NCBI RefSeq assembly: GCF_003696345.1
Contig: NZ_RFLX01000007.1
Location: 1 to 64,000 of the forward strand
Origin: Teichococcus wenyumeiae
GTDB taxonomy: Bacteria; Pseudomonadota; Alphaproteobacteria; Acetobacterales; Acetobacteraceae
DNA: 64,000 nt
Direction: 5' to 3'
The first letter of the stretch is position 1. Every line of letters starts with the position of its first letter. The notes under the pieces were generated by a model. The model was not told where the DNA came from. It worked only from the letters and a program-made list of their open reading frames with translations, and searched no databases. Shown here in pieces: positions 51,200-60,887 of the stretch. The translations under genes and the position numbers were made by a program.

Positions 51200-52176
51200 C
51201 AGGCCGCCAGGGCGCGGGCGAAGACCGCCGGGTCCACGTTGCCACCGCTGAGCACCACGCCCACGGTGCGGCCACGCGCCGGCACCTTGCCCGCCAGCAC
51301 CGCCGCCAGGGCCACGGCGCCACCGGGTTCCACCACCACTTTCAAGGCCTCGAAAGCCAGGCGCATGGCGCGGAAGACCTCATCCGGCGTCACCACGGCG
51401 GCGCCCTTCAGGCGCGGCTGGTTCACCGCGAAGGTCAGCGCGCCGGGGCGCATGGAAAGCAGCGCGTCGCACAGCAGCGCACCCTTGCCGTCATTGGCGA
51501 TCCGCTCCCCGGCCGCGAGGGAGCGCGCGGTGTCGTCCCAGCCTTCCGGCTCCACCGCCCAGACCTCGGTGGCGGGAGAGGCGCCTTCCACCGCCAGGGC
51601 GCAGCCGCCCACCAGCCCGCCGCCGCCGGTGCAGACGGAGAGTGCATCCAGCTCGAAGCCGGCGGCGCGGGCATCCTCGACCAGTTCCAGCGCCAGGGTG
51701 CCCTGGCCGGCGATGACATCGGGGTGATCGAAGGGCGGCAGCACGGTGCCGCCACGCTCCTCCGCCAGCCGGCTGGCCAGCACCTCGCGGTCCGTGGTGG
51801 CGCGGTCGAAGAAGGTGATCTCGGCGCCCCAGCGGCGTGTGCTTTCCACCTTGATGGAGGGCGCATCGGCCGGCATCGCGATCAGGGCGCGCACGCCCTC
51901 CGCAGCCGCAGCGCAGGCGATGGCCTGGCCGTGGTTGCCGGAGGAATGCGTCACCACGCCGGCGGCGCGTTGCGCGGCGTCCAGCCTCAGCACCGCGTTG
52001 GTGGCGCCACGCAGCTTGAAGCTGCCGGTGCGCTGCAGGCATTCCGGCTTGATCAGCACGGTGCCGCCGGCGATCTCATCCAGCAGCGGATGCCGCAGCA
52101 TGGGGGTGCGCACCACCCGGCCGCGCAGGCGGTCGGCGGCGGCCAGGACGTCGTCGTGGGTGGGAAGGGTGCTCAT
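51199..52176 (-). CDS. PLP-dependent threonine/serine dehydratase-like enzyme
   Basis: A 325-residue fold-type II PLP enzyme: CLQRTGSFKLRGATNA carries the PLP lysine, SSGNHGQAIA the phosphate-side Asn, CTGGGGLVGG the glycine loop, and VLSGGNVD the C-terminal Ser/Gly turn. It has no ACT domain, so it is of the catabolic or serine-racemase-like type rather than biosynthetic IlvA. Substrate could be L-Thr, L-Ser or a hydroxy-amino acid such as 3-hydroxyaspartate. GGAGA precedes ATG 52176. Confidence 0.86.
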   Translation of the reverse strand: MSTLPTHDDVLAAADRLRGRVVRTPMLRHPLLDEIAGGTVLIKPECLQRTGSFKLRGATNAVLRLDAAQRAAGVVTHSSGNHGQAIACAAAAEGVRALIAMPADAPSIKVESTRRWGAEITFFDRATTDREVLASRLAEERGGTVLPPFDHPDVIAGQGTLALELVEDARAAGFELDALSVCTGGGGLVGGCALAVEGASPATEVWAVEPEGWDDTARSLAAGERIANDGKGALLCDALLSMRPGALTFAVNQPRLKGAAVVTPDEVFRAMRLAFEALKVVVEPGGAVALAAVLAGKVPARGRTVGVVLSGGNVDPAVFARALAA

Positions 52177-52355
52177 GCCGCATTCTCCGCCCGCCGCCCG
52201 CGCCCGGCAAGATGAGGCCTGCGCCAGCGCATTCGAATCGCCCGCATCAGAACCGTTGCAACCGGCTGCTGCGCCTGCGTAACCTTCCCGCAGCGTGAGA
52301 GGGCCAAAGCCCATGGCGGCACCAGGACTGCCCGCGCACAGGAGGAGTAACGGAC

Positions 52356-53708
52356 ATGGAAGGCAACGGGTTCACCCGCCGCACGGTGCTGCGCGCCGGC
52401 GTGGCGGGGGCAGCGGCCAGTGCGCTGCCTCTGGTGAATGTGCATGGGCAGACATCGGGCGGGCGCCTCGCCCTCGGCCTGTGGGACCATTGGGTGCCCG
52501 CCGGCAACGACGCCATGCGCAAGATCGTCATGGACTGGGGGCAGAAGAACAAGGTCGAGATCCAGCTCGACTTCATCACCACGGTTGGCAACAAGAACCT
52601 TCTGACTCTCGCGGCCGAGGCGCAGGCGAAGCAGGGGCATGACGTGCTCTCCTTTCCCACCTGGGAGGTGCACGCGCAGTCCGAGCTGCTGGAGCCGATG
52701 GACGACGTGATGACCCGCCTGGCCGAGAAATACGGCAAGGTGAATTCCATCGTGGAATACCTGGCCAAGGTGGAAGGCAAGTGGCGCGCGGTGCCGGCCA
52801 TCTCCGGCTCGCAGAACAAGCCCTCGCTGGGGCGGATCGACCTGCTGAAGCAGCATGGCGGCATCGACATCCAGCAGATGTTCCCGGCCAATGACACCGC
52901 CGCCAACGTGGATGCCTGGACCTGGGATGCCTTCATCAAGGCGGCCGAGGGCTGCCACAAGGCGGGCGTGCCCTTCGGCCTGCCGCTGGGCACCTTCCCG
53001 GATGCCACCGACTGGGTCGGCTCGATGTTCCGCTCCTTCGGCGCCGAGCTGGTGAATGCCAAGGGCGAGATCACGGCCAAGTCGGACAAGGTGCGCGCGG
53101 TGCTGGATTACGCGCAGCGGCTCTGCCAGTTCATGCCGGCTGATGTGTTTTCCTGGGACGATGCCTCCAACAACCGGGCGCTGATCTCGGGCAAGTCGGC
53201 GCTGATCTTCAACCCGCCTTCCGCCTGGGCCGTTGCCAAGCGCGACGCGCCGCAGGTGGCCGAGCAGTGCTGGACCTTCCCCGCCCCCACCGGCGCGGCC
53301 GGGCGCTTCACGCCCTACCTGCCGTATTTCTGGGGCGTGTGGAACTTCAGCCGCAACAAGGGCGCCGCCAAGGCACTGGTGGAATATCTCAGCCAGCGTG
53401 AACAGGCGCAGACCATGGTCGCCGCCACCAATGGCTACGACATCCCGCCCTTCACCAGCATGACGGATTTCGACACCTGGCAGAAGGAAGGGCCGCCCAC
53501 CGGCGTGGTCTACAACTACCCCGTGCGGCCGCACCACAAGGCGGAGCAGTTCATCGCCGACTACCCGGCGCCGCCGAACATCGCGGTGCAGATGTACAAC
53601 CAGGGCATCCAGGCCAAGATGATCGCCCGCGCGGTGCAGAACAAGGAACCGGTGGAACGCACCATCGCCTGGGCCTCCAGCGAGCTGGAAGGCTTCCAGC
53701 GCGGCTAG
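52356..53708 (+). CDS. Carbohydrate ABC transporter substrate-binding protein, Tat-exported
   Basis: A 450-residue family 1 solute-binding protein. The N-terminus FTRRTVLRAG is a twin-arginine signal, so it is probably folded before export, with cleavage near residue 32. The body has the sugar-binding-protein segments WEVHAQSELLEPMDD, EGKWRAVPAI, DATDWVGSMFRSFGAE and PYLPYFWGVWNFSRN. GGAGGAG precedes the ATG. It heads an importer operon with two permeases and an ATPase. The sugar is unknown; downstream dehydrogenases suggest a sugar, polyol or sugar acid. Confidence 0.88.
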   Translation: MEGNGFTRRTVLRAGVAGAAASALPLVNVHGQTSGGRLALGLWDHWVPAGNDAMRKIVMDWGQKNKVEIQLDFITTVGNKNLLTLAAEAQAKQGHDVLSFPTWEVHAQSELLEPMDDVMTRLAEKYGKVNSIVEYLAKVEGKWRAVPAISGSQNKPSLGRIDLLKQHGGIDIQQMFPANDTAANVDAWTWDAFIKAAEGCHKAGVPFGLPLGTFPDATDWVGSMFRSFGAELVNAKGEITAKSDKVRAVLDYAQRLCQFMPADVFSWDDASNNRALISGKSALIFNPPSAWAVAKRDAPQVAEQCWTFPAPTGAAGRFTPYLPYFWGVWNFSRNKGAAKALVEYLSQREQAQTMVAATNGYDIPPFTSMTDFDTWQKEGPPTGVVYNYPVRPHHKAEQFIADYPAPPNIAVQMYNQGIQAKMIARAVQNKEPVERTIAWASSELEGFQRG

Positions 53709-53721
53709 GCCGGTGACCCGT

Positions 53722-53741
53722 GGCGGCGCCGCGGCGCCGCC
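53722..53741. repeat. 20-bp perfect GC palindrome between binding protein and permease genes
   Basis: GGCGGCGCCGCGGCGCCGCC is its own reverse complement and starts 13 nt after the binding protein stop. A weaker GCCCCGG/CCGGGGC hairpin follows at 53745-53771. Such intercistronic hairpins commonly protect the upstream message so that binding protein exceeds permease. Confidence 0.75.
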
Positions 53742-53802
53742 GATGCCCCGGCGGCCGCATGGCCCCGGGGCGCCTTCCCATTTCCGCTGAGGGAGCCCAG
53801 GC

Positions 53803-54732
53803 ATGTCCCAGGCCGTGATATCCCCCGCCTCCGCCGTGCCGCAGCGCCAAGGCGCGATGCGGCGGCTGGCGCGGCGCAACTCCACCACAGCCTTCCTGCT
53901 GACGCTGCCGCTGATCCTGCTGATCCTCGGCCTGGTGGTCTATCCCTTCCTCTACGCCCTCTACCTCTCGATGCTGAACAAGCGGCAGACCCGCTTCATC
54001 GGCATCGAGAACTTCACCTTCCTCTTCTCGCGCGAGACCTTCTGGAATGTCGTGTTCCAGTCGGTGGTCTTCGCGGTCTCGGCCGTGTTGCTGAAGGCCC
54101 TTATCGGCTTCGTGCTGGCGCATGTGCTGCACGCGCTGCCGGCCAAGGGGCAGCGCAAGTGGCGCGGCATGCTGCTGGTGCCCTGGGTCATCCCGCCCGC
54201 CATCTCGACCCTGGCCTGGTGGTGGCTCTTCGACCCCTCCTATTCCGCCTTCAACTGGGCGCTGGCCGGCATCGGGGTGGACCCGGTGCCCTGGCTGGGC
54301 GCCACGGGCTGGGCGCGCTTCTCCGTCATCCTGGTGAATGTCTGGTACGGCGCGCCCTTCTTCATGATCATGTACCTGGCTGCGCTGAAGTCGGTGCCGG
54401 ACCAGCTCTACGAGGCCGCCGCCATCGACGGCGCCAGCGCCTGGCAGAAGCTGCGCTTCGTGACCTTCCCGATGATGCGCAACATCATCAGCATCACGGT
54501 GCTCTTCAGCCTGATCGTCACCTTCGCCAATTTCGACATCGTCCGCATCCTGACCAATGGCGGGCCGCAGGACAGCACGCATGTCTTCGCCACCTATGCC
54601 TTCCAAGTCGGGATCCAGTCCGGCGACATCCCGCTGGGCGCCTCGGTCAGCCTCTTCATGTTCCCGCTGCTGGCGGTCTTCGCGGTGCTGACGCTGCGCG
54701 GGGTCAACAAGCGCACCAAGGAGATGTCCTGA
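53803..54732 (+). CDS. Carbohydrate ABC transporter permease (MalF/UgpA type)
   Basis: A 309-residue inner-membrane permease with six predicted helices: [20 protein letters not shown] at the start, an [20 protein letters not shown] segment and the EAA loop [20 protein letters not shown] that docks the ATPase. It follows the binding protein by 94 nt, including two hairpins, and precedes the second permease by 2 nt. Confidence 0.9.
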   Translation: MSQAVISPASAVPQRQGAMRRLARRNSTTAFLLTLPLILLILGLVVYPFLYALYLSMLNKRQTRFIGIENFTFLFSRETFWNVVFQSVVFAVSAVLLKALIGFVLAHVLHALPAKGQRKWRGMLLVPWVIPPAISTLAWWWLFDPSYSAFNWALAGIGVDPVPWLGATGWARFSVILVNVWYGAPFFMIMYLAALKSVPDQLYEAAAIDGASAWQKLRFVTFPMMRNIISITVLFSLIVTFANFDIVRILTNGGPQDSTHVFATYAFQVGIQSGDIPLGASVSLFMFPLLAVFAVLTLRGVNKRTKEMS

Positions 54733-54734
54733 CC

Positions 54735-55634
54735 ATGGGCACCACCGCCGCTCCCACCACCCCCTTCGTGCCGGCGCAGCGCCGGATCGGCAGCATCGCG
54801 GCCGAGCGCCGCTGGGCCATGATCGGCGCCTATATCGCGCTGGCCGTCTTCGTCATCTTCTTCATGACGCCGCCCTTCCACATGCTGATGACCAGCCTGA
54901 AGAGCAGCGGCGAGATCGCCGACCTGTCCGGCAATCCCTGGATCGTGCGGAACCCGACGCTGCAGAACTACTGGGAGCTGCTGACCCAGGGCAATTACAT
55001 GATCCACTTCCGCAACTCGATCATCGTCACGCTCAGCACCGTCATCATCAGCATGGTGGTCTCCACCATGGCGGCCTTCGCGCTGGCGCGGATGAAGTTC
55101 TGGGGCAGCGCCACGCTCGCCACCGGCGTCTTCCTGACCTACCTGGTGCCGGAGACGCTGCTGTTCATCCCGATGTTCCAGATCGTCGGCTCCATGGGCC
55201 TCTACAACAACCTACTGGCCATGGTGCTGATCTTCCCGACGCTGACGGTGCCTTTCTGCACCTGGATCATGATCGGCTACTTCGCCTCCATCCCGAAGGA
55301 ACTGGACGAGGCCGCGCTGATCGACGGCGCCAGCCATATCCAGATGCTGTGGAAGATCTTCATCCCCGTGGCCCTGCCCGGCATCCTGGCGGCGATGATC
55401 TTCGCCTTCACCGTCTCCTGGGCCGCCTTCATCTACCCGATGGCCTTCCTGGTCTCCTCGGACCAGATGGTGCTGACGGTCGGCATCGTGTCGGACCTGA
55501 TCCGGGCGGACACGTTCCAGTGGGGCAAGATCATGGCCGGGGCGCTGATGGCGGCTTTGCCGCCCCTGCTCGTCTATGCTTTCCTCATGGACTACTACAT
55601 CGCTGGCCTGACCGCCGGCGCAACAAAAGGCTGA
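54735..55634 (+). CDS. Carbohydrate ABC transporter permease (MalG/UgpE type)
   Basis: A 299-residue permease, partner of the preceding one. Six helices, starting with [20 protein letters not shown], the TSLKSSGEI segment typical of MalG-type subunits, and the EAA loop [20 protein letters not shown] (residues given in part). Two bases separate it from the first permease. It ends 14 nt before the ATPase gene. Confidence 0.9.
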   Translation: MGTTAAPTTPFVPAQRRIGSIAAERRWAMIGAYIALAVFVIFFMTPPFHMLMTSLKSSGEIADLSGNPWIVRNPTLQNYWELLTQGNYMIHFRNSIIVTLSTVIISMVVSTMAAFALARMKFWGSATLATGVFLTYLVPETLLFIPMFQIVGSMGLYNNLLAMVLIFPTLTVPFCTWIMIGYFASIPKELDEAALIDGASHIQMLWKIFIPVALPGILAAMIFAFTVSWAAFIYPMAFLVSSDQMVLTVGIVSDLIRADTFQWGKIMAGALMAALPPLLVYAFLMDYYIAGLTAGATKG

Positions 55635-55648
55635 GGGAGAGAACTTCC

Positions 55649-56749
55649 ATGGCGCAGGTGACGCTCCGGAAAGTCGTCAAAGCCTATGAAGGTGGCGTGC
55701 AGGCGGTGAAGGGGATCGACCTCGACATCGCCGATGAGGAATTCGTGGTTCTGGTGGGCCCTTCCGGCTGCGGCAAGTCCACCACCCTGCGGATGATCGC
55801 GGGGCTGGAGGAGATCTCGGGCGGCGAGATCTCGATCGGCGGGAAGGTGGTCAACGACATCCCGCCACGCGACCGCGACATCGCCATGGTGTTCCAGAAC
55901 TACGCGCTCTACCCGCACATGACGGTGGCGGAGAACATGGCCTTCGGCCTGATGCTGCGGAAATTCCCGAAGGAGGAAATCCGCCGCCGGGTGGACCATG
56001 CCGCCCGCATCCTCGACATCACGCCCCTGCTGGAACGCAAGCCCAAGGCGCTCTCGGGCGGGCAGCGGCAGCGTGTCGCCATGGGCCGCGCCATCGTGCG
56101 CGATCCCAAGGTCTTCCTGTTCGACGAGCCGCTCTCCAACCTCGATGCCAAGCTGCGGGTGCAGATGCGCACCGAGATCAAGAAGGTGCACCAGACGGTG
56201 CGTACCACCACGGTCTATGTCACCCACGACCAGGTGGAGGCCATGACGCTCGCCGACCGCGTGGTGGTCATGAACAACGGCGTCATCGAGCAGGTGGGGC
56301 CGCCGCAGGAGCTGTACCACAACCCCGCCACGCGCTTCGTGGCCGGCTTCATCGGCTCCCCCGCGATGAACTTCATCAACGCGCGGCTGGAGCAGGCCTC
56401 GGGCGCGCTGCGCATCCACCTGCCTGGCGACATCGTGCTGCCGGTGCCGGCCGAGCGCACCAGCCGCTACGCCGCCCTGGCCGGGCGCGAGGTGGTCTTC
56501 GGCATCCGGCCGGAGCATCTGACGGAAGCCAAGAACCTCGACCGACCCCATGTCGCGCCCTTCCCCGCCGTGCCGGAGGTGACGGAGCCGATGGGCATGG
56601 AAACCCTGGTGCATTTCAAGATGGACGGTGCCGAGGTCTGCGGCCGCGTCGATCCCAATGCGCCCGCTTACCCCGGGCAGCAGCTGCCAATGGCTGTGGA
56701 CCTGAGCAACATGCATATCCTCGACCCGCAAACAGGACGCGTCCTATGA
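55649..56749 (+). CDS. Sugar ABC transporter ATPase (UgpC/MalK type)
   Basis: A 366-residue ATPase of the CUT1 group. Walker [12 protein letters not shown]-loop [10 protein letters not shown], signature [14 protein letters not shown], Walker [12 protein letters not shown] and switch His in [10 protein letters not shown] are intact. From about 240 there is the MalK-type OB-fold regulatory region ([10 protein letters not shown]). GGGAGA precedes the ATG, and the stop overlaps the SDR gene (ATGA). It energises the two permeases. Confidence 0.94.
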   Translation: MAQVTLRKVVKAYEGGVQAVKGIDLDIADEEFVVLVGPSGCGKSTTLRMIAGLEEISGGEISIGGKVVNDIPPRDRDIAMVFQNYALYPHMTVAENMAFGLMLRKFPKEEIRRRVDHAARILDITPLLERKPKALSGGQRQRVAMGRAIVRDPKVFLFDEPLSNLDAKLRVQMRTEIKKVHQTVRTTTVYVTHDQVEAMTLADRVVVMNNGVIEQVGPPQELYHNPATRFVAGFIGSPAMNFINARLEQASGALRIHLPGDIVLPVPAERTSRYAALAGREVVFGIRPEHLTEAKNLDRPHVAPFPAVPEVTEPMGMETLVHFKMDGAEVCGRVDPNAPAYPGQQLPMAVDLSNMHILDPQTGRVL

Positions 56750-57489
56750 ACCAGCTTGCATGGGTGACGGGTGCCGGCTCCGGCATCGGGCGCGCGGTGG
56801 CGATGTCGCTGGCCAAGGCCGGCTGGCATCTGGTGCTGACCGGGCGGCGCGAGGCCGCGCTGCGCGAGACCGCCGCGCTGCTGGATGGGGAGGAACCGAT
56901 GATCCTTCCCGCCGACCTGACAGACCCCGCGGCGGTGGAAGCCGCGGTCGCCCAGTTGCCGGAGGCGCCCGCGCTGCTGGTGAACAATGCCGGCGGCAAC
57001 ACGCCCCGCCGCCACTGGCACCAGCTATCCCCAGCCGATGCGCGGGCGCTGCTGGACGTGAACCTCGCCGCGCCCTTCCTGACCAGCCTGGCGGTGCTGC
57101 CGGGCATGCGGAAGCGCGGCGGCGGGTTGATCGTGCAGATCGCCTCCGTCGCCGGCAAGGGCGCCTCGGCGGTGTCGGGGCCCGCCTATATCGCGGCCAA
57201 GTCCGGCTTCGTGGCGCTCTCCGCCTCGCTCAACGCGGAAAACGGCATCCACAACATCCGCAGCACCTGCATCTGCCCGGGCGAGGTCGCGACACCGATC
57301 CTCGACCTGCGCCCGCAGCCGCCCTCGGCGGAGGAACGGGCGCGGATGCTGCAGCCTGAGGATGTGGCGGCGGCCGTGCTCTTCGCCGCCAGCATGCCCG
57401 AGCATGTCTGCCTGAACGAGATCATCATCACCCCCACCTTCAACCGCGACCTCGCGGCAGGGGCCGAGGCGATATCGCGACTGAGCTGA
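56746..57489 (+). CDS. SDR family oxidoreductase of the sugar-import operon
   Basis: A 247-residue classical SDR coupled to the ATPase gene (ATGA). [12 protein letters not shown] (about 8-19) binds the cofactor, NNAGG is intact and the catalytic YIAAK is present. TGRRE after the second strand suggests NADP(H). In this position it probably oxidises or reduces the imported sugar or polyol. The substrate is unknown. Confidence 0.88.
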   Translation: MNQLAWVTGAGSGIGRAVAMSLAKAGWHLVLTGRREAALRETAALLDGEEPMILPADLTDPAAVEAAVAQLPEAPALLVNNAGGNTPRRHWHQLSPADARALLDVNLAAPFLTSLAVLPGMRKRGGGLIVQIASVAGKGASAVSGPAYIAAKSGFVALSASLNAENGIHNIRSTCICPGEVATPILDLRPQPPSAEERARMLQPEDVAAAVLFAASMPEHVCLNEIIITPTFNRDLAAGAEAISRLS

Positions 57490-57491
57490 CC

Positions 57492-59165
57492 GTGCCCCCC
57501 GAGGATGCGCTGAAGGCCCTGCATGCCGGCCGTGCCTATCACGGCTGGCCGCATGTGGAGGCCCTGCTGGCCCTGTGGCGGGAATACGCGGGCGCCTTGC
57601 ACGATGCCGAGGCCGTGCGGCTGGCCATCCTGTTCCACGATGCCGTCTACGACCCCCGCCGCAGCGACAACGAGCGCGCTAGCGCCGCCCTGCTGCGGGA
57701 GTGGATGGCCGGCACCGTGCCGGCGGCGCGGCTGGAAGCCGCCGCGGCCATGGTGCTGGCCACCGAGCGCCATGCGGTGCCGGAGAACCTGCCGCCGGAA
57801 CTTGCCGCCGATACCGCCAGCTTCCTGGACATGGACCTCTCCATCCTGGGCGCCGAGCCCGCACGCTTCGAGGACTATGACCGCGCCATCCGGCAGGAAT
57901 ACGCGCATGTGCCGGCGGAAGCCTACCGCACCGGCCGCGCCGCCGTCTTGCGCCGGCTGCTGGCGCGCGATCCTATCTTCCTCACCGCCCCTTTCCGCGC
58001 GCGATTCGAGGACGCGGCGCGGCGCAACCTCCAGGCCGCACTGACCAGATTCGAATCACCACAAGGACCTTCCATGCCTGACTACAACACCGTCACCGTC
58101 CCGGCCCCGGCGCTGGAAGACATGATCCGCGGCATCTTCCTGGCGATCGGCTGCGACGATGGCGAGGCCGGGGATATCGCCAGCCACCTGGTCGGCTCCA
58201 ATCTGGCGGGGCATGACAGCCACGGCGTGGTGCGGGTGCCGCGTTACGTGGATTGGCACAAGGCGGGCTACCTGCATGCCGGCCGCAAGCCGGAAGTGGT
58301 CACGGATGGCGGTGCCTTCCTGCTGCTGGACGCGCAGTTCGGCTTCGGCCATGCGGTGACCAAGCAGGGCGTCGCCATGGGCATCGCGCGGGCGAAGCAG
58401 CATGGCGCCGCCGTGGTGGCGCTGCGCAATTCCGGCCATTGCGGCCGCATCGGCACCTATGCCGAGCAGGCGCTGGCCGAGAACCTCATCTCCATCCATT
58501 TCGTCAATGTGGCCGGCTCCTTCCTTGTCGCGCCCTATGGCGGCGTGGACCGGCGCTTCTCCACCGCGCCCATCGCCATCGGCGTGCCGCTCGAAGGCCG
58601 GCCGGTGGTGCTGGATTTCGCGACCTCGCTGGTGGCGGAAGGCAAGGTTCTGGTGGCCAGCAACGGCGGCAAGCCGCTGCCGCCGGATGCGCTGATCGAG
58701 CCCGATGGCCGCTTCTCCGGCGACCCGCACACGCTGTATGGCGAATATCCGCAGGTGGGCGCGCGCATTCCGGGCAATGGCCCCGGCGCCATCCGCGCCT
58801 TCGGCGATCACAAGGGCTCGGGCCTGGCGCTGATGTGCGAGCTGCTGGCGGGCGCCTTCACCGGTGGCGGCACCTCGGGGCCGCGCGACCAGCGCGGCTG
58901 CATCACCAATGGCTTGCTCTCCATCTATCTCTCGCCGGCGCATTTCGGCACCGAGGCCGAGTTCCAGCGCATGGGGCAGGAATATCTGGAATGGGTCGCC
59001 GGCAGCCGCCCGATCGACCCCGCCAGCCCGGTGATGCTGCCGGGCGAGCCCGAGAAGCGCAGCCGCGAGAAGCGCCTGCGCGAGGGCCTGCCCCTGCCCG
59101 CCGATATCTGGGAGGACCTGCGCCGCACCGCCACGACGCTGGGCGTCGCCGTTCCGGCGGTGTAG
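57492..59165 (+). CDS. Fusion of a COG4339 HD-domain protein and an Ldh-family dehydrogenase
   Basis: One 557-residue reading frame with no internal stop, starting at GTG 57492 two bases after the SDR stop. Residues 1-194 match predicted HD phosphohydrolases (AYHGWPHVEALL, ILFHDAVYDPRRSDNERAS, FLDMDLSILG). Residues 195-557 form a complete malate/L-lactate (Ldh2/DlgD/sulfolactate) dehydrogenase: GHDSHGVVRVPRYV with the catalytic His, SGHCGRIGTYAEQA, FATSLVAEGK and GDHKGSGLALM. The dehydrogenase also has its own good start (ATG 58074 with AAGGA), so both a fusion and a shorter protein may be made. This pairing is not a standard family architecture to my knowledge. Confidence 0.8.
   Translation: MPPEDALKALHAGRAYHGWPHVEALLALWREYAGALHDAEAVRLAILFHDAVYDPRRSDNERASAALLREWMAGTVPAARLEAAAAMVLATERHAVPENLPPELAADTASFLDMDLSILGAEPARFEDYDRAIRQEYAHVPAEAYRTGRAAVLRRLLARDPIFLTAPFRARFEDAARRNLQAALTRFESPQGPSMPDYNTVTVPAPALEDMIRGIFLAIGCDDGEAGDIASHLVGSNLAGHDSHGVVRVPRYVDWHKAGYLHAGRKPEVVTDGGAFLLLDAQFGFGHAVTKQGVAMGIARAKQHGAAVVALRNSGHCGRIGTYAEQALAENLISIHFVNVAGSFLVAPYGGVDRRFSTAPIAIGVPLEGRPVVLDFATSLVAEGKVLVASNGGKPLPPDALIEPDGRFSGDPHTLYGEYPQVGARIPGNGPGAIRAFGDHKGSGLALMCELLAGAFTGGGTSGPRDQRGCITNGLLSIYLSPAHFGTEAEFQRMGQEYLEWVAGSRPIDPASPVMLPGEPEKRSREKRLREGLPLPADIWEDLRRTATTLGVAVPAV
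58063..58076 (+). promoter_or_regulatory. Internal ribosome binding site and start for the Ldh-family part
   Basis: AAGGA (58063-58067) is 6 nt before ATG 58074 in the same frame as the upstream HD domain. The downstream product (363 residues) is a full-length Ldh-family enzyme beginning MPDYNTVTVPAPALED. This makes independent translation of the dehydrogenase likely, even though no stop separates it from the HD part. Confidence 0.65.
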
Positions 59166-59198
59166 TGCGGCTTCCGCGCATGGCCTAATCTGGGCCTT

Positions 59199-60887
59199 GT
59201 GCGGAAAGCCCCATCCCCGGTCGCCCTGCGGCGGCTCGCCTTCGCCCTGCTCTGCCTTTGCATCAGCGCGGGGCTGCTGGCCCTGCTCTGGCGCGTGCTG
59301 GCGCCGGGAGGCTGGACGGGGTGGGAGATCGCGATCCTGCTGGCCTATGCCGGCACGGCGCCCTGGTCCGCCATCTCGGCCGGCAATGCGCTGATCGGGC
59401 TGGCGCTGCGGCTGCGCGGGCGCGGCCTGCCCGCCGCGCCCGCCGGCACCGGCCAGCTCCGCACCGCCATCGCCCTTTGCATCCGCAACGAGGACATGGA
59501 CGCCGTCCTCGCCCCCCTGCCCGCCCTGCTGGATGGGTTGGAAGCGGCGGGGCAAGGGCACCGCTTCGTGCTCTGGTTCCTGTCCGACACCCAGGACCCC
59601 GTCCGCGCGCTGCGGGAGGAGGAGGCGGTGGCCGGCTTCGTGGCGCAGCGGGCGGGCCGGCCCATCGCGGTGCGCTACCGGCGCCGGCAGCACAATACCG
59701 GCTTCAAGGCCGGCAATGTCATGGAGTTCCTGGACCGGCACGCCGCCGGCCTGGAACTGATGCTGAGCCTGGATGCCGATTCCGCCATGACCGCCCCCGC
59801 CGTGCTGCGGCTGGTGGCGGAGATGGAAGCGGACCCCAGGCTGGCCATCCTGCAGCAGCTCATCGCCGGCCGCCCGGCGGAAGCCGCCTTCGCCCGGCTG
59901 TTCCAGTTCGGCATGCGCGCCGGCATGCGGTCCTGGGCCAGCGGGCAGAACTGGTGGCAGGCCGATGAAGGCCCCTACTGGGGCCACAACGCCATCATCC
60001 GCATCGCCGCCTTCCGCGCCCATGCGCGGCTGGATCATCTGCCCGGCGGCCACGCCATCCTCAGCCATGACCAGATCGAGGCCGTGTGCCTGCACGCCGC
60101 CGGCTGGAAGGTGCGCTGCCTGGCGGAGGATGCCGGCAGCCTGGAAGCCAGCCCGCCCGCCATGCCGGAATTCCTGGCCCGGGATCACCGCTGGTGCGCC
60201 GGCAACATGCAGTACTGGCGGCTGCTGCCCCTGCCCTGGCTGCGGCCGATGGGGCGCTGGCAACTGGCCCAGGCCATCCTGCTCTTCGTGACCGCGCCGC
60301 TCTCGCTGCTGCTGCTGGTGGCGGCGGTGGGCAACGTGGCCAGCGGCGGCGCGGCCGCCACGCCGCCCGGCGCCCTGGCCCTGCTCTTCGCTGCCACATG
60401 GCTGGCCAGCTATGCGCCGAAGGTGGCCGGCTATGCCGAGGCCCTGCTGCGCCCATCCCTGGCCGCGCGCCTCGGCGGCCGTGGCGCGGTGCTGCGCGGC
60501 GCGCTGGCGGAGATGGCCTTCGCCATTTTCTTCGACCCGCTCAGCATGGCCAGCAAGGGCTTCTTCATGCTCTCCATGCCCTTCCGGCGCGGTGGCGGCT
60601 GGGGGGCGCAGAACCGCGCCGCGCGGGGCGTGACGTGGCGGGATGCCACGCGCCTGCTCTGGCCACAGACGGTGCTGGGCATGGCCGGGTCGCTGATGCT
60701 GGTGACCGCCGGCGGCACCGCCTGGCTCTGGGGCGCGCCCTTCCTGCTGCCGCTGCTGCTGGCCATCCCCTTCTGCGTCGCCACCGCCTCCCCGGCGCTG
60801 TCGGCCTGGATGCGGGCGCGGCGGCTCTGCGCCACGCCCGAGGAGCTAGAAGGTCTTCAGCAGCCGGTCGATATAGTCCAGCTCTGA
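59199..60887 (+). CDS. mdoH: MdoH-like membrane glucosyltransferase (GT2)
   Basis: A 562-residue inner-membrane GT2 enzyme of the type that makes osmoregulated periplasmic glucans. Two N-terminal helices (about 10-30 and 42-66), then the GT2 domain with LCIRNEDMDA, the SLDADSAM (DxD) site, GPYWGHNAIIR, ILSHDQIEA, and the DHRWCAGNMQYW (Q/RxxRW-like) motif, and several C-terminal helices. It is shorter than E. coli OpgH (847), lacking much of its N-terminus. No opgG gene is adjacent. Start at GTG 59199. Its last 42 nt overlap the convergent DUF4175 gene. Confidence 0.82.
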   Translation: MRKAPSPVALRRLAFALLCLCISAGLLALLWRVLAPGGWTGWEIAILLAYAGTAPWSAISAGNALIGLALRLRGRGLPAAPAGTGQLRTAIALCIRNEDMDAVLAPLPALLDGLEAAGQGHRFVLWFLSDTQDPVRALREEEAVAGFVAQRAGRPIAVRYRRRQHNTGFKAGNVMEFLDRHAAGLELMLSLDADSAMTAPAVLRLVAEMEADPRLAILQQLIAGRPAEAAFARLFQFGMRAGMRSWASGQNWWQADEGPYWGHNAIIRIAAFRAHARLDHLPGGHAILSHDQIEAVCLHAAGWKVRCLAEDAGSLEASPPAMPEFLARDHRWCAGNMQYWRLLPLPWLRPMGRWQLAQAILLFVTAPLSLLLLVAAVGNVASGGAAATPPGALALLFAATWLASYAPKVAGYAEALLRPSLAARLGGRGAVLRGALAEMAFAIFFDPLSMASKGFFMLSMPFRRGGGWGAQNRAARGVTWRDATRLLWPQTVLGMAGSLMLVTAGGTAWLWGAPFLLPLLLAIPFCVATASPALSAWMRARRLCATPEELEGLQQPVDIVQL

